Shown here: one piece after another, positions 40,960 to 50,205 of the stretch
How the letters are laid out: every line of letters starts with the position of its first letter
Numbering within the stretch: position 1 is the stretch's first letter
Assembly (NCBI RefSeq): GCF_000415985.1
Contig: NZ_KE356561.1
Coordinates: forward strand, 1,111,016-1,175,015
Reading direction: 5' to 3'
Length of the DNA: 64,000 nucleotides
Source: Haloquadratum walsbyi J07HQW2
Lineage (GTDB): Archaea; Halobacteriota; Halobacteria; Halobacteriales; Haloferacaceae
The notes under the pieces: generated by a model
Database searches by the model: none
What the model was told of the DNA's origin: nothing
What the model saw: only the letters and a program-made list of their open reading frames with translations
Made by a program: the position numbers and the translations under genes

Positions 40960-42636
40960 CTATGTGATATTCGTCCAGATAATCTGCCAACCATTGCGTG
41001 CTCCCTCGATCAAGAGACTGAGTACGCCGGAGACCCCGCCAAGATCAAGCGCAAACAACGGAAGTAGATATGCGACAAATATTGTTGAGGCGACAATACT
41101 CCCAATATTCGTTGCTGCAACAACAATAATAAGTCGGAATAGCGGTACCTCAAGTAATTCAGTGATCAAATTGCCAATTGGACGTTCCTCATCGGAGAGA
41201 AGTTCATTTAGCGTGCTAATATCAGAAACGTTGACCGGGTCATGCTGAAGTTCAACATAGCCAGTGAACCATCCAGGTGCAAGAAACGGATTAATTGAAG
41301 TGAGCCACGCGATGGCACCACCGACAAGTGATGATGACCAGTGGGCACCTGCTGCCTTTGCGAGTCCAGCAGCGAAAATACCATTAATCAAAAACCAGGC
41401 ACCGAACAATCGTAACAGTGTCTGATTCCCAGCGGATGAAAGAGCAAGGAGGACGAAGAATCCAATCACGACAGCGGAGATGCCTCCACCAACAAGTTTG
41501 CTCCACGGGATGCGTCCACTTTGGGTTCCAGTCAGTGACTCTTGTGGAGGAAGTCTTTCAGGATGTTTGAGATAACGGTTGATCCCCTCACGATGACCAG
41601 CCCCAACGACAGCGACAACGCTCTGTCCCCGATTGCGGAGTTCAACGAGACGATTCGCAATATACGCATCTCGCTCATCGATGAGGGCCTCTGCGCCACC
41701 AGGTGAAAACTGCCGAAATTCAGCCATCATTGCACTCACCACATCAGTGTCTGTCATCTCTGCAACATCGAAGTCCTCAAGACTTTCTTCAGGTTGCTCT
41801 GTTCGAAAGATATCGGTAAGTTCTCCCAGAAGAGTACCAGAGACGATTCCAGCAGTCAGCCCAAGTGCAACACTTCCCAGAATTTGGATAATAAGTGGGT
41901 CTAATTGTGCTGTGATCGGCTCGGCAACACCAAGTCCAAAGCCCGCAATACCACCGATGGCAATACCACCACCGACAGCGGCGAGAAATCGATCTTCGGT
42001 TGAGAGGGCAGAAGCCGTACTAATCCAGACCAGAACAGCGGTTGCGCCCGCGAGTATCGCACCACCAGCGACACGAGTCAATAACATGGGGGTAATCCCA
42101 ATCGTATTGCCGAAGAGTGCAATTAGTGGACCGAAGATAATGCCTGCAATAACACCTGCCACAAGCCCAACCCCAAGACCATTACCAGCGCCTACAGCGA
42201 GCCCCCCAATAAGTTGAATTTTCTCAATCCGGGTCATTCGGTTCCAGAAGCGGCGCATCGTCTCGTTAATATCGCGATCAACAAGAGCAATATCCGTTTC
42301 AGTCGATTCTGCTGCGTCAATGGCTGCAAGCATATCAGCCCCGGGTTGGACATCAAATCGATCACCAAGCCGAGCTTGGACGTATGATAACATCCAGTAT
42401 GCAAGAAACTGAAAAACAGTATTGCCACGGAGAAGATCAGCAGCCGCAAGGTCATCTGGCTCATCGCCGCGTAACTGTCGATACCGTCCCTCATCGAGTT
42501 CGACAGCGACGACGTCCGGTTGCTCGGTTGTAATGACTGATTGAACTTTCTCAGCACTCTCAGCCGAAACATGCGCGGTCCCGACAACACGAACGCGACC
42601 AGTGTCGGTCGCTTCCTGACTCATATTACTGTTCAT
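40960..42636 (-). CDS. TraB/PrgY family membrane protein
   Basis: A 558-residue protein (MNSNMSQEATDTGRVRVVGT; the second Met at 42624 is possible). GTAHVSAESAEKVQSVI at the N terminus and VVAVVGAGHREGINRYLKH near residue 355 are the paired motifs of the TraB/Tiki/EreA-like fold. LEDFDVAEMTDTDVVSAMM lies between. Unlike bacterial PrgY, a block of about four membrane helices is inserted around residues 140-270, and another membrane block fills the C-terminal third. TraB/PrgY limits pheromone signalling in Enterococcus. It neighbours an M50 protease. Confidence 0.87.
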   Translation of the reverse strand: MNSNMSQEATDTGRVRVVGTAHVSAESAEKVQSVITTEQPDVVAVELDEGRYRQLRGDEPDDLAAADLLRGNTVFQFLAYWMLSYVQARLGDRFDVQPGADMLAAIDAAESTETDIALVDRDINETMRRFWNRMTRIEKIQLIGGLAVGAGNGLGVGLVAGVIAGIIFGPLIALFGNTIGITPMLLTRVAGGAILAGATAVLVWISTASALSTEDRFLAAVGGGIAIGGIAGFGLGVAEPITAQLDPLIIQILGSVALGLTAGIVSGTLLGELTDIFRTEQPEESLEDFDVAEMTDTDVVSAMMAEFRQFSPGGAEALIDERDAYIANRLVELRNRGQSVVAVVGAGHREGINRYLKHPERLPPQESLTGTQSGRIPWSKLVGGGISAVVIGFFVLLALSSAGNQTLLRLFGAWFLINGIFAAGLAKAAGAHWSSSLVGGAIAWLTSINPFLAPGWFTGYVELQHDPVNVSDISTLNELLSDEERPIGNLITELLEVPLFRLIIVVAATNIGSIVASTIFVAYLLPLFALDLGGVSGVLSLLIEGARNGWQIIWTNIT

Positions 42637-42982
42637 ATTTATTTTATGATGGGATTTACTCCTGTCGAAGGATCAGCAAGAGTAGGCGGTTCATAATGTC
42701 ATATCTATGTACAGTTGCAATTTTCTCGTAATTTGATATTGTTATATCATCAGTGGTTGATTAAGACACCTCACGGTTGACGCAGCGTGAGTGTGATCTG
42801 CAATTACAGCGGGAGAATACCATTATGTGGTGGGTATATCTATCGTAACTGGATATGTCACCATTCTGATTTTATTCTTGTACATCATGAGCGATTATAT
42901 ACTGATAATATACTCATAAGTAGTAGTTTGTAGTAGTGATGATATCCCGCAATTATTCGTACTCTGAGTCGCTAATACAGAT
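42637..42982. other. divergent spacer between traB-like and BFN-domain genes
   Basis: 346 nt, AT-rich, between two divergent starts. It must contain both promoters. No ORF or RNA recognised. Confidence 0.4.
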
Positions 42983-43516
42983 ATGAATCACTCAGCAAAT
43001 GTTGCAGGTGTCGGTGTTGGCGTCGATGCCAGTGGTGAGGAAATATCAGCCGTGCTTCTTGCTGCAAGAGATGAGTACCTCCCAATTGCAGTGACAGCCG
43101 ATCAGGCACGGGCGATTAAGCTCGCACTTGCCGGTGAGCCGTTTGAACGACCGCTGACACACGATTTGTTCATTCAGATGATTACTGACTTTGGAGGGGC
43201 GCTCGATGGTGTGCGGATTGATGATATCGCCGATGGAACATTTTATGCAAAAATTGATACCGAACGGTATGACGATGGTGAGTCACGACGTCATGTATTT
43301 GATGCACGACCAAGTGATGCTATTGCACTTGCTGTGCGCGCGGACTGTCAAATCGAAATATCTGATGATGTGTTAGACTACGCTGGGGAGCCACCATCAC
43401 GATTTGAAGCTGCAAGTGAGGAACAAGATATTATTGACCCATCAGAGTTTGATGAATATGACAAATCAGATATTGACACGGATGTCGATACAGAGTCTGA
43501 TCCTGACGGAATCTGA
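42983..43516 (+). CDS. bifunctional nuclease (BFN/DUF151) domain protein
   Basis: A 177-residue protein. The BFN domain is residues 5-130: YLPIAVTADQARAIKLALAG, then RPLTHDLFIQMITDFGGALD and FDARPSDAIALAVRADCQIE, all standard for DUF151. The last 45 residues are very acidic and probably unfolded. The plant founding member shows DNase/RNase activity, but for archaeal forms the role is unclear. It is monocistronic. Confidence 0.87.
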   Translation: MNHSANVAGVGVGVDASGEEISAVLLAARDEYLPIAVTADQARAIKLALAGEPFERPLTHDLFIQMITDFGGALDGVRIDDIADGTFYAKIDTERYDDGESRRHVFDARPSDAIALAVRADCQIEISDDVLDYAGEPPSRFEAASEEQDIIDPSEFDEYDKSDIDTDVDTESDPDGI

Positions 43517-43651
43517 AAACTGGAAACCACAGAGAATTAATCGAGTAATTTGAGTTTAATTCTAGCATTATCAGATAGTCAGCACACATAATATAACAGC
43601 AAGTGGTTATATTGACCGACGACTTATTTTCGTCTATGAAGAAATGTACCT

Positions 43652-44110
43652 ATGGCATTATCCGTCGAAGCACCGACAGCACCGTCACTAGCAGACAACG
43701 TTGATCCGAATGATTACGACGATGCTGAGATAGTCGGGGATACTGATTATCGTCGTGAAGAACTTGGTGAACTGCTTCGTGATGGAGCATGGGCGGACGC
43801 ATTTGAATTGTGGGTAGCTGATACATCGCTCACTGAGGATGAGTGGCGAATTGTCCTTGATATGGAGTTGCTTTCACAGTTTGATTTCTTCTGGGATGAC
43901 TTCGCGGATAGGGTCGGATATCATGCCCCTGGACTCCCCGAAGATTGGAAAGAACGCGATATTCACCCCGAAATTAATTCTTGGAAGACAATATCGAGTA
44001 TCAACGCTGGATTGACCGAACTTGGGCAGTTGACGTGTGAAATACTCAAAGATGAATATATTACTTGGGAATCAGAGTATGAGGCTCCTGAGGATCTCCC
44101 AGACTTCTAA
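43652..44110 (+). CDS. hypothetical haloarchaeal protein
   Basis: A 152-residue soluble, strongly acidic protein (MALSVEAPTAPSLADNVDPN). It has many Trp/Phe residues in predicted helices (AWADAFELWVADTSLTEDEW, SQFDFFWDDFADRVGYHAPG). No domain recognised. A TTATTTTC box near 43625, 27 nt before the ATG, supports the start as leaderless. A hairpin lies 48 nt after the stop. Confidence 0.6.
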   Translation: MALSVEAPTAPSLADNVDPNDYDDAEIVGDTDYRREELGELLRDGAWADAFELWVADTSLTEDEWRIVLDMELLSQFDFFWDDFADRVGYHAPGLPEDWKERDIHPEINSWKTISSINAGLTELGQLTCEILKDEYITWESEYEAPEDLPDF

Positions 44111-44157
44111 TGATAACATGGAAACTAGTAATCATCTGATACGTTCACCGTTTGTAT

Positions 44158-44178
44158 AATTCAACTCAAAGTTGAATT
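44158..44178. terminator. hairpin AATTCAACT/AGTTGAATT
   Basis: Perfect 9-bp arms with a CAA loop, 48 nt after the hypothetical gene at 43652. No T-run follows, so it may protect an mRNA end or bind a regulator rather than terminate. Confidence 0.35.
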
Positions 44179-44408
44179 GCTGACCATTGGACTAGTTTCA
44201 GTTTCATTTCGTATTAATTAGTATTTTTTCACGTAATTAATGATCATAGTCATGAGTTATTTTCTCAGACGACAGGCATAGATATTGACCGATTGTAATC
44301 ACATTACGGATCAGCTATCTGGATATAATCCCAAGAGGGTGATGTCTCTTCACGAACAAGCGTCGAATTACAGAGAACTGATATACGTCCGTCAGCATCA
44401 ATCTATAT

Positions 44409-47400
44409 ATGGATGAAGTCGACGACCAGTACACACCAGCGGATGTCGAGACCGCTATTGAGACGTACTGGGACGACACAAACGCATATGAGGCAACAAA
44501 GGAGGCACACGCCGAGGACCCGTCCTTCTATTTTGTTGATGGTCCGCCCTATACCTCTGGGCAGATGCATTTAGGCACAGCCTGGAATAAAACGCTTAAA
44601 GATGCTATTATCCGATATAAACGGATGACCGGACATCATGTCACTGACCGACCGGGCTATGACATGCATGGACTCCCGATCGAAGTCAAAGTCGAAGAAG
44701 AACTCGGCTTTGAGACCAAGCGAGATATCGAAGAATACGGGATGGAGTCCTTTATCGAAGAGTGCAAGCGCTTTGCTGTGGATAATCGCAAGGCGATGGA
44801 TGAGGACTTCCAGTCAATTGGCGTATGGATGGACTGGGATGACCCATATGAAACGCTCTCACCGGAGTATATGGAGGCAGCATGGTGGGCGTTCCAGCAG
44901 GTTGATCAGCGGGGACTAGTTGAGCGTGGAAAGCGCTCTGTAAGCTACTGTCCGCGATGTCAAACTGCCATTGCAGCCAATGAGGTTGAGTATGATGAGA
45001 TTACATCACCCTCAATTTATGTTCGCTTCCCGCTGTCAAATAAAGAAGGAAGTCTCGTTATCTGGACGACAACGCCGTGGACGATTCCAGCAAATACATT
45101 CGTCGCGGCTGATGAAGATCTGACATATCAGGCTATTCGCACACAGCAGGGTGATGATTCAGAGTTACTCTATATCGCTGAACCCTGCGTTGAGGAAGTG
45201 CTGAAGCGTGGTCGATATGATGATTACACTGTCATCGAAGAATACAGTGGCGATGAACTCACTGGCTGGGAGTATGACAACCCACTCGCAGACCAGGTTC
45301 AGACACACGCCGATTTCGCGGGTGCTGGTCAAGTATATACAGCCGAGTATGTCGAAGCTGACCGTACAGGGCTTGTTCATTCTGCCCCAGGACATGGTCA
45401 GGAGGATTTCGCCCGTGGTCAAGAACTCGATCTTGAAACGTTCGTGCCGGTTGATGGGCGTGGTGAGTTCACCGATGCAGCCGGTCAGTACGCTGGCACG
45501 TTCGTCCGTGATGCAAATGATGAGATTATTGAGGATCTTGATGATGAGGGCGTGTTAGTATCGTCGGGAACACACGAACATCGATATGGACACTGTTGGC
45601 GCTGTGATACAGATATTATTTTTCTTGCCACTGATCAGTGGTTCATCACAGTCACCGATATCAAACAAGAGTTACTAGCAAATATTGACGACTCAGAATG
45701 GTATCCACAGTGGGCTCGCGATAATCGTTTTCGTGATTTTGTTGCGGACGCCCCTGACTGGAACGTCTCCCGACAACGATACTGGGGGATTCCATTACCT
45801 ATCTGGGAGGCTGTCGATAACACTGACAGTGAGGATGACGGCACGACAGACGACTGGATTGTTATCGGTACTCGTGAAGAATTAGCTGAGCGTGCAGATC
45901 AAGATGTTAATCCGACAGATATTGATCTGCACCGGCCAGCAGTTGATCCGCTGACGATTACTGAGGATGGTACGAGGTATGAGCGCGTTCCTGACGTGTT
46001 CGATGTTTGGATTGATTCCTCAGTCGCATCATGGGGGACAGTCGATTATCCGGGTGAAACAGATGCATATGATGAGTTATGGCCAGCAGATTTCATTGTT
46101 GAGGCACACGACCAGACACGTGGGTGGTTTTGGTCACAATTAGGGATGGGCACCGCTGCGACGGGACAGGTACCGTATGAAGAAGTGATGATGCATGGCT
46201 TTGCGAATGATGAGAATGGTCGGAAGATGTCGAAGTCACGTGGCAATATTGTCACGCCAGAGGAGGCAATCGAGCGCGCTGGTCGGGACCCACTTCGAGC
46301 ATATCTCTTGAGTCATGATCAACAGGGCGTTGATCTCTCATTTGAGTGGGATGGTCTTGGCGAGATGCAGTCGACATTGAATATCTTCTGGAATGTTTTC
46401 CGATTCCCACTTCCGTATATGGATCTCGACGGATATGATCCGGTAGAAGCTGATCTTTCTGAAGGAACGTTGACCGTTGTGGATGAATGGGTACTTTCAC
46501 GATTACAGTCAGTCAAAGAAGAAACACGGGCTGCATGGGAGGATTATGAGATTGATACAGCAGTGAATACAATTCTTGAGTTCATCACTGATGATGTCTC
46601 GCGATTTTATATCAAGGCGATTCGTGAACGGATGTGGGCAGATGAGGATTCTGCGTCAAAACGTGGGGCGTATGCGACCCTCACCACGATTTTAGATGAG
46701 ACAATTCGACTCCTCGCACCAATTGCACCATATCTCACGGAGCAGATGTATCAGCATCTGAATGGATCAGAAACGACAGTACATGCACTCTCATACCCGA
46801 CTGTTGACGTGGAATGGCAGAATGAAACGCTTGAATCTGAGATGGCGGTACTCAGAAATGTCGAGGAGGCAGCGGCAAATGCGCGCCAACAGGGTGGGCG
46901 GAAACTTCGGTGGCCCGTACCACGGGTAGTTGTTGAGGCAGAGACTAATTCAGTGACCGACGCAGTTGAGTCGCTATCTGGATTACTTGCAGACCGCGTC
47001 AACACAGAGGCTATTGAGACGGTAACACAGTTCGATGAACTAATTGAGCGTGCACAGCCGGAAATGAGTGTCATCGGTCCGGAGTTCGGAGCAGATGCAC
47101 AGCGTGTGATGGACGCAGTTGAGGGTGCTTCACGCGAGATACTCACAGAAGGCGTAACAATTGATGGCGAGCAGTATGAAATCACAGAGGAGATGATCAG
47201 CTTTGAGGCTGAACCACCAGAGTATATTTCGGGTGCGGATTTCGATGGTGGGACAGTTTATGTTGATACTTCACTCACCGAATCGATTGAGGCTGAGGGA
47301 TATGCTCGGGATGTCATTCGCCGAATCCAGCAGATGCGAAAGGAATTAGCCCTTGACGTCGATACCGAGATTCAAACTGCGGTTGATGTTGCAGACGACC

Positions 47401-47570
47401 GAGTGGCTAATCTCGTTGCTCAACGACGAGACACAGTCGCAACAGAGACGCGAACAAACGCATTCGTTGATAACATTGATGGCGCAAGTGAGAACGGTCA
47501 AACACTTATTGAAGAATGGGATGTTGAAGGCGTCACAGTAACGATTGGTGTCAGTCCACTCAACGCATAG
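44409..47570 (+). CDS. ileS: isoleucyl-tRNA synthetase
   Basis: A 1053-residue class I synthetase, normal length for the archaeal/eukaryal type. The HIGH motif is HLGTA in DGPPYTSGQMHLGTAWNKT; the KMSKS motif is exact in NGRKMSKSRGNIVTPEEAI (about residue 605). CP1 editing-domain sequence lies between (VIWTTTPWTIPANTFVA and GLVHSAPGHGQEDFARG). The anticodon-binding domain and a C-terminal extension follow. The ATG overlaps a TATATAT sequence; a leader may start further up. Confidence 0.97.
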   Translation: MDEVDDQYTPADVETAIETYWDDTNAYEATKEAHAEDPSFYFVDGPPYTSGQMHLGTAWNKTLKDAIIRYKRMTGHHVTDRPGYDMHGLPIEVKVEEELGFETKRDIEEYGMESFIEECKRFAVDNRKAMDEDFQSIGVWMDWDDPYETLSPEYMEAAWWAFQQVDQRGLVERGKRSVSYCPRCQTAIAANEVEYDEITSPSIYVRFPLSNKEGSLVIWTTTPWTIPANTFVAADEDLTYQAIRTQQGDDSELLYIAEPCVEEVLKRGRYDDYTVIEEYSGDELTGWEYDNPLADQVQTHADFAGAGQVYTAEYVEADRTGLVHSAPGHGQEDFARGQELDLETFVPVDGRGEFTDAAGQYAGTFVRDANDEIIEDLDDEGVLVSSGTHEHRYGHCWRCDTDIIFLATDQWFITVTDIKQELLANIDDSEWYPQWARDNRFRDFVADAPDWNVSRQRYWGIPLPIWEAVDNTDSEDDGTTDDWIVIGTREELAERADQDVNPTDIDLHRPAVDPLTITEDGTRYERVPDVFDVWIDSSVASWGTVDYPGETDAYDELWPADFIVEAHDQTRGWFWSQLGMGTAATGQVPYEEVMMHGFANDENGRKMSKSRGNIVTPEEAIERAGRDPLRAYLLSHDQQGVDLSFEWDGLGEMQSTLNIFWNVFRFPLPYMDLDGYDPVEADLSEGTLTVVDEWVLSRLQSVKEETRAAWEDYEIDTAVNTILEFITDDVSRFYIKAIRERMWADEDSASKRGAYATLTTILDETIRLLAPIAPYLTEQMYQHLNGSETTVHALSYPTVDVEWQNETLESEMAVLRNVEEAAANARQQGGRKLRWPVPRVVVEAETNSVTDAVESLSGLLADRVNTEAIETVTQFDELIERAQPEMSVIGPEFGADAQRVMDAVEGASREILTEGVTIDGEQYEITEEMISFEAEPPEYISGADFDGGTVYVDTSLTESIEAEGYARDVIRRIQQMRKELALDVDTEIQTAVDVADDRVANLVAQRRDTVATETRTNAFVDNIDGASENGQTLIEEWDVEGVTVTIGVSPLNA

Positions 47571-47773
47571 ATTGAGTGATTAACGACATTCCACTCCGAT
47601 ATATAAGATAATCCGACTATAGCCTTCTCTGCTCGTTAGATCCGCCGTAGATTGGGTGTTGGGCTCATTTGTATGTCTGTTTGCATTCTCTTTGAGATGA
47701 TATAGAACGGGTATGAATCATGAGTATCTCCCGCGAACGTTTTTATATACCGCAGTATAGTGTTGAATACAGC

Positions 47774-48781
47774 ATGCAGAAGCTCATTAATGACCCTGAT
47801 GATTACGTCGATGAGATGCTTGACGGGATGGTTTCGGCTTACCCTGACAGACTCACTCGGGTTGATGGCACAAAGGTGCTGACACGAGATACCCTAATCG
47901 ATGGAAAAGTTGGGATTGTCACTGGCGGAGGAAGTGGTCATGAACCGACTCATGCGGGATACATTGGCGATGGAATGCTCGATGGGGCAGCAGCAGGAGA
48001 GATATTCACCTCACCAACTGCTGATGAATTAAATGCATTAACAGAATCCTGTGATACCGGCGAGGGTGTTCTCTGCGTTGTGAAGAATTATGAAGGCGAT
48101 GTGATGAATTTCGATACAGCCGCTGAGATGGCTGAGATTGAGGATGTCAATGTTGAACAAATTGTTGTTGATGATGATGTTGCTGTCGAGGATTCACTCT
48201 ATACAAGCGGAAGACGAGGCGTCTGCGGGACGATTTTTGTACATAAAGCTGTTGGAGCAAAAGCGGCTGCAGGAGGATCACTTGAGGAGGTCGCTGCAGT
48301 CGGTGAAAAGGTAGTTGATAATATTGGAACAATGGGAATGGCGCTTACCTCCTGTGTAACCCCAGCGAAAGGTGAGGAGACATTTGACCTCGGTGAGGAT
48401 GAAATTGAACTTGGTATCGGGATTCATGGCGAACCTGGAACAGAGCGAACTGATCAACTCAGTGCTGAACAGGTAGGGACGCATCTCACAGAGAACGTAA
48501 TTGAAGATCTTGATCCTGAGAATGGGACAGAGGTCGCCGTGATTGTCAATGGGATGGGCGGGACACCATTATCAGAATTATTCATCGTGAACAATGCTGT
48601 CCAGTCAACGCTCAAAGGTGACGGTCTTGAGATATGGGAAACCATGGTCGGTGATTACATGACATCACTCGATATGCGCGGATGTTCTGTTACTGTCTGT
48701 ATAGTTGATGATGAACTCAAAGAATTGCTTGCTGCGCCTGCAGACACACCAGCGCTAACACGGGCTGGCGATAATGAGTGA
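47774..48781 (+). CDS. dhaK: dihydroxyacetone kinase subunit DhaK
   Basis: A 335-residue protein from the ATG at 47774 (MQKLINDPDDYVDEMLDGMV). A TTTTTATATACC box at 47739-47750 lies 27 nt before this ATG, which rules out the 18-codon upstream extension. VGIVTGGGSGHEPTHAGYIG and GRRGVCGTIFVHKAVGAKAA are DhaK motifs; the His that binds dihydroxyacetone covalently is in GIGIHGEPGTERTD. In the PEP-dependent enzyme DhaM passes phosphate to DhaL-ADP and then to DhaK-bound substrate. dhaK overlaps dhaL by 8 nt. Haloquadratum is known for taking up dihydroxyacetone. Confidence 0.95.
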   Translation: MQKLINDPDDYVDEMLDGMVSAYPDRLTRVDGTKVLTRDTLIDGKVGIVTGGGSGHEPTHAGYIGDGMLDGAAAGEIFTSPTADELNALTESCDTGEGVLCVVKNYEGDVMNFDTAAEMAEIEDVNVEQIVVDDDVAVEDSLYTSGRRGVCGTIFVHKAVGAKAAAGGSLEEVAAVGEKVVDNIGTMGMALTSCVTPAKGEETFDLGEDEIELGIGIHGEPGTERTDQLSAEQVGTHLTENVIEDLDPENGTEVAVIVNGMGGTPLSELFIVNNAVQSTLKGDGLEIWETMVGDYMTSLDMRGCSVTVCIVDDELKELLAAPADTPALTRAGDNE

Positions 48782-49517
48782 GGATATTCATGAACGACAG
48801 CGACCGGTTGTGTTTGAGGCAATAAGAGCAGTTGCAGACCGTATTGAATCCGAACAGGATCATCTCACAGAATTAGACTCGGCAATTGGGGATGCTGACC
48901 ACGGTGCGAATCTCACACGAGGATTTAGCTCAGTCCGCGCAGGACTCGAAGAATTAGAGGGTGAATCAATTGATACGATTATCAAAGAAGTTGGGACAAC
49001 GTTAATCAGTAATGTTGGTGGCGCCTCAGGTCCGTTATACGGTGGGACACTCCTAACAGCGAGTCAGGAACTTACAGAGGGTATCACTGCCGAATCATCC
49101 GTTGCATTCGCTGAGGCGTATCTTGAGAAGGTAAAAGATCGGGGGGACGCAACAGTTGGTGATAAGACGATGGTTGATGCACTCACTCCTGCAGTCCATA
49201 CCTATAAAAAATCAATTGAAGAAGATGAGCTACCGCCGCTGACTGCACTCGCCAAGGCAGTTGATGCAGCCGAGCGAGGTGTCGAATATACTGTTCCACT
49301 GAGGGCAATGAAGGGACGAGCATCGTTCCTTGGATGGCGCTCTGTCGGTCATCAGGACCCTGGAGCGACGAGCACACTGTATATTCTTGAAGAGATACTT
49401 GCAGTTGCTACAGTGCATCTTGAGGGTGAGACCGAAATTGAAGCGGTTGCTGAGAGCGCTTCAAAGACGGATGAGAGGCTAGATGATGTCGAAGCAACTG
49501 ATACTGAGCACAAATAA
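48774..49517 (+). CDS. dhaL: dihydroxyacetone kinase ADP-binding subunit DhaL
   Basis: A 247-residue helical-barrel protein. The metal/nucleotide site is LDSAIGDADHGANLTRGF (three Asp that bind two Mg2+). SNVGGASGPLYGGTLL and VGDKTMVDALTPAVHTY match the family, and RASFLGWRSVGHQDPGATST closes the site. The last 40 residues are acidic and variable. It keeps ADP bound and relays phosphate from DhaM to dihydroxyacetone on DhaK. Its TAA overlaps the dhaM ATG by one base. Confidence 0.95.
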   Translation: MSEDIHERQRPVVFEAIRAVADRIESEQDHLTELDSAIGDADHGANLTRGFSSVRAGLEELEGESIDTIIKEVGTTLISNVGGASGPLYGGTLLTASQELTEGITAESSVAFAEAYLEKVKDRGDATVGDKTMVDALTPAVHTYKKSIEEDELPPLTALAKAVDAAERGVEYTVPLRAMKGRASFLGWRSVGHQDPGATSTLYILEEILAVATVHLEGETEIEAVAESASKTDERLDDVEATDTEHK

Positions 49518-49985
49518 TGGTTGGAATTATTGTTGTGTCACATAGTGCACGCGCAGCTGAAGGAATTCGCGAAATTGCTGTTGAAATGGGGAGTAGTGAT
49601 ACCCGTATCGTCGTTGCTGGTGGCGATATCGATGGCGGAATCGGAACGGATCCAAATGCGATTGCCAAAGCAATAACCAAAGCTGCAGACGCCAACGATG
49701 ATCTCACACAACGACGATACTGAAGCTGAGGGCAAGGATGTGACTCAGGGTGAGATAGATGATGTCGTCCTTCTTGTGGATCTTGGCAGTGCGGTCATGA
49801 ATGCTGAGTTAGCGATCGAAATGGTCGCAGTCGACAATGCAGTTCATATTGCAGATGCCCCTGTTCTCGAAGGAACGCTCAATGCAGCTGTTGAGGCATC
49901 TTCTTCGAAGGCAACCGCCGACTCTGTCGTCGCTGCAGCCGAGGATGCCCGTGAATACTCAAAAGTCGATCAAGAACGTGGATAA
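49517..49985 (+). pseudogene. dhaM: DhaM phosphotransfer subunit, frameshifted in this sequence
   Basis: The first frame starts MVGIIVVSHSARAAEGIREI with the phosphorylated His in VVSHS, and continues to AAGGDIDGGIGTD-like sequence, but stops at 49721-49723. The second half (VVLLVDLGSAVMNAELAIEM to the end at 49985) is in the +1 frame and opens only after the TAA near 49674. The switch must occur between about 49676 and 49723. Both halves together match one EIIA-Man-like DhaM of about 155 residues. Either one extra base (or two lost) broke the gene, or a frameshift is used in translation, or the read is wrong. Confidence 0.75.
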
Positions 49986-50205
49986 GATCTCGCGATGAGT
50001 GTGTGGTTTGCGTATCTATGCTTCGGTTCATACCTGAGAAGGGAGCTACGTTGATATTAATCTCACTGAGCAGTGACTGTGTATCAAGACGGTCGTTATG
50101 TAAGATATTATATGATATATACACTCCATGAATGTGTTCTACACGGTAAGGAACTGGATGACATAATCGTTAATTGTATTTCCATTGGGACACACAACGT
50201 GTTAT

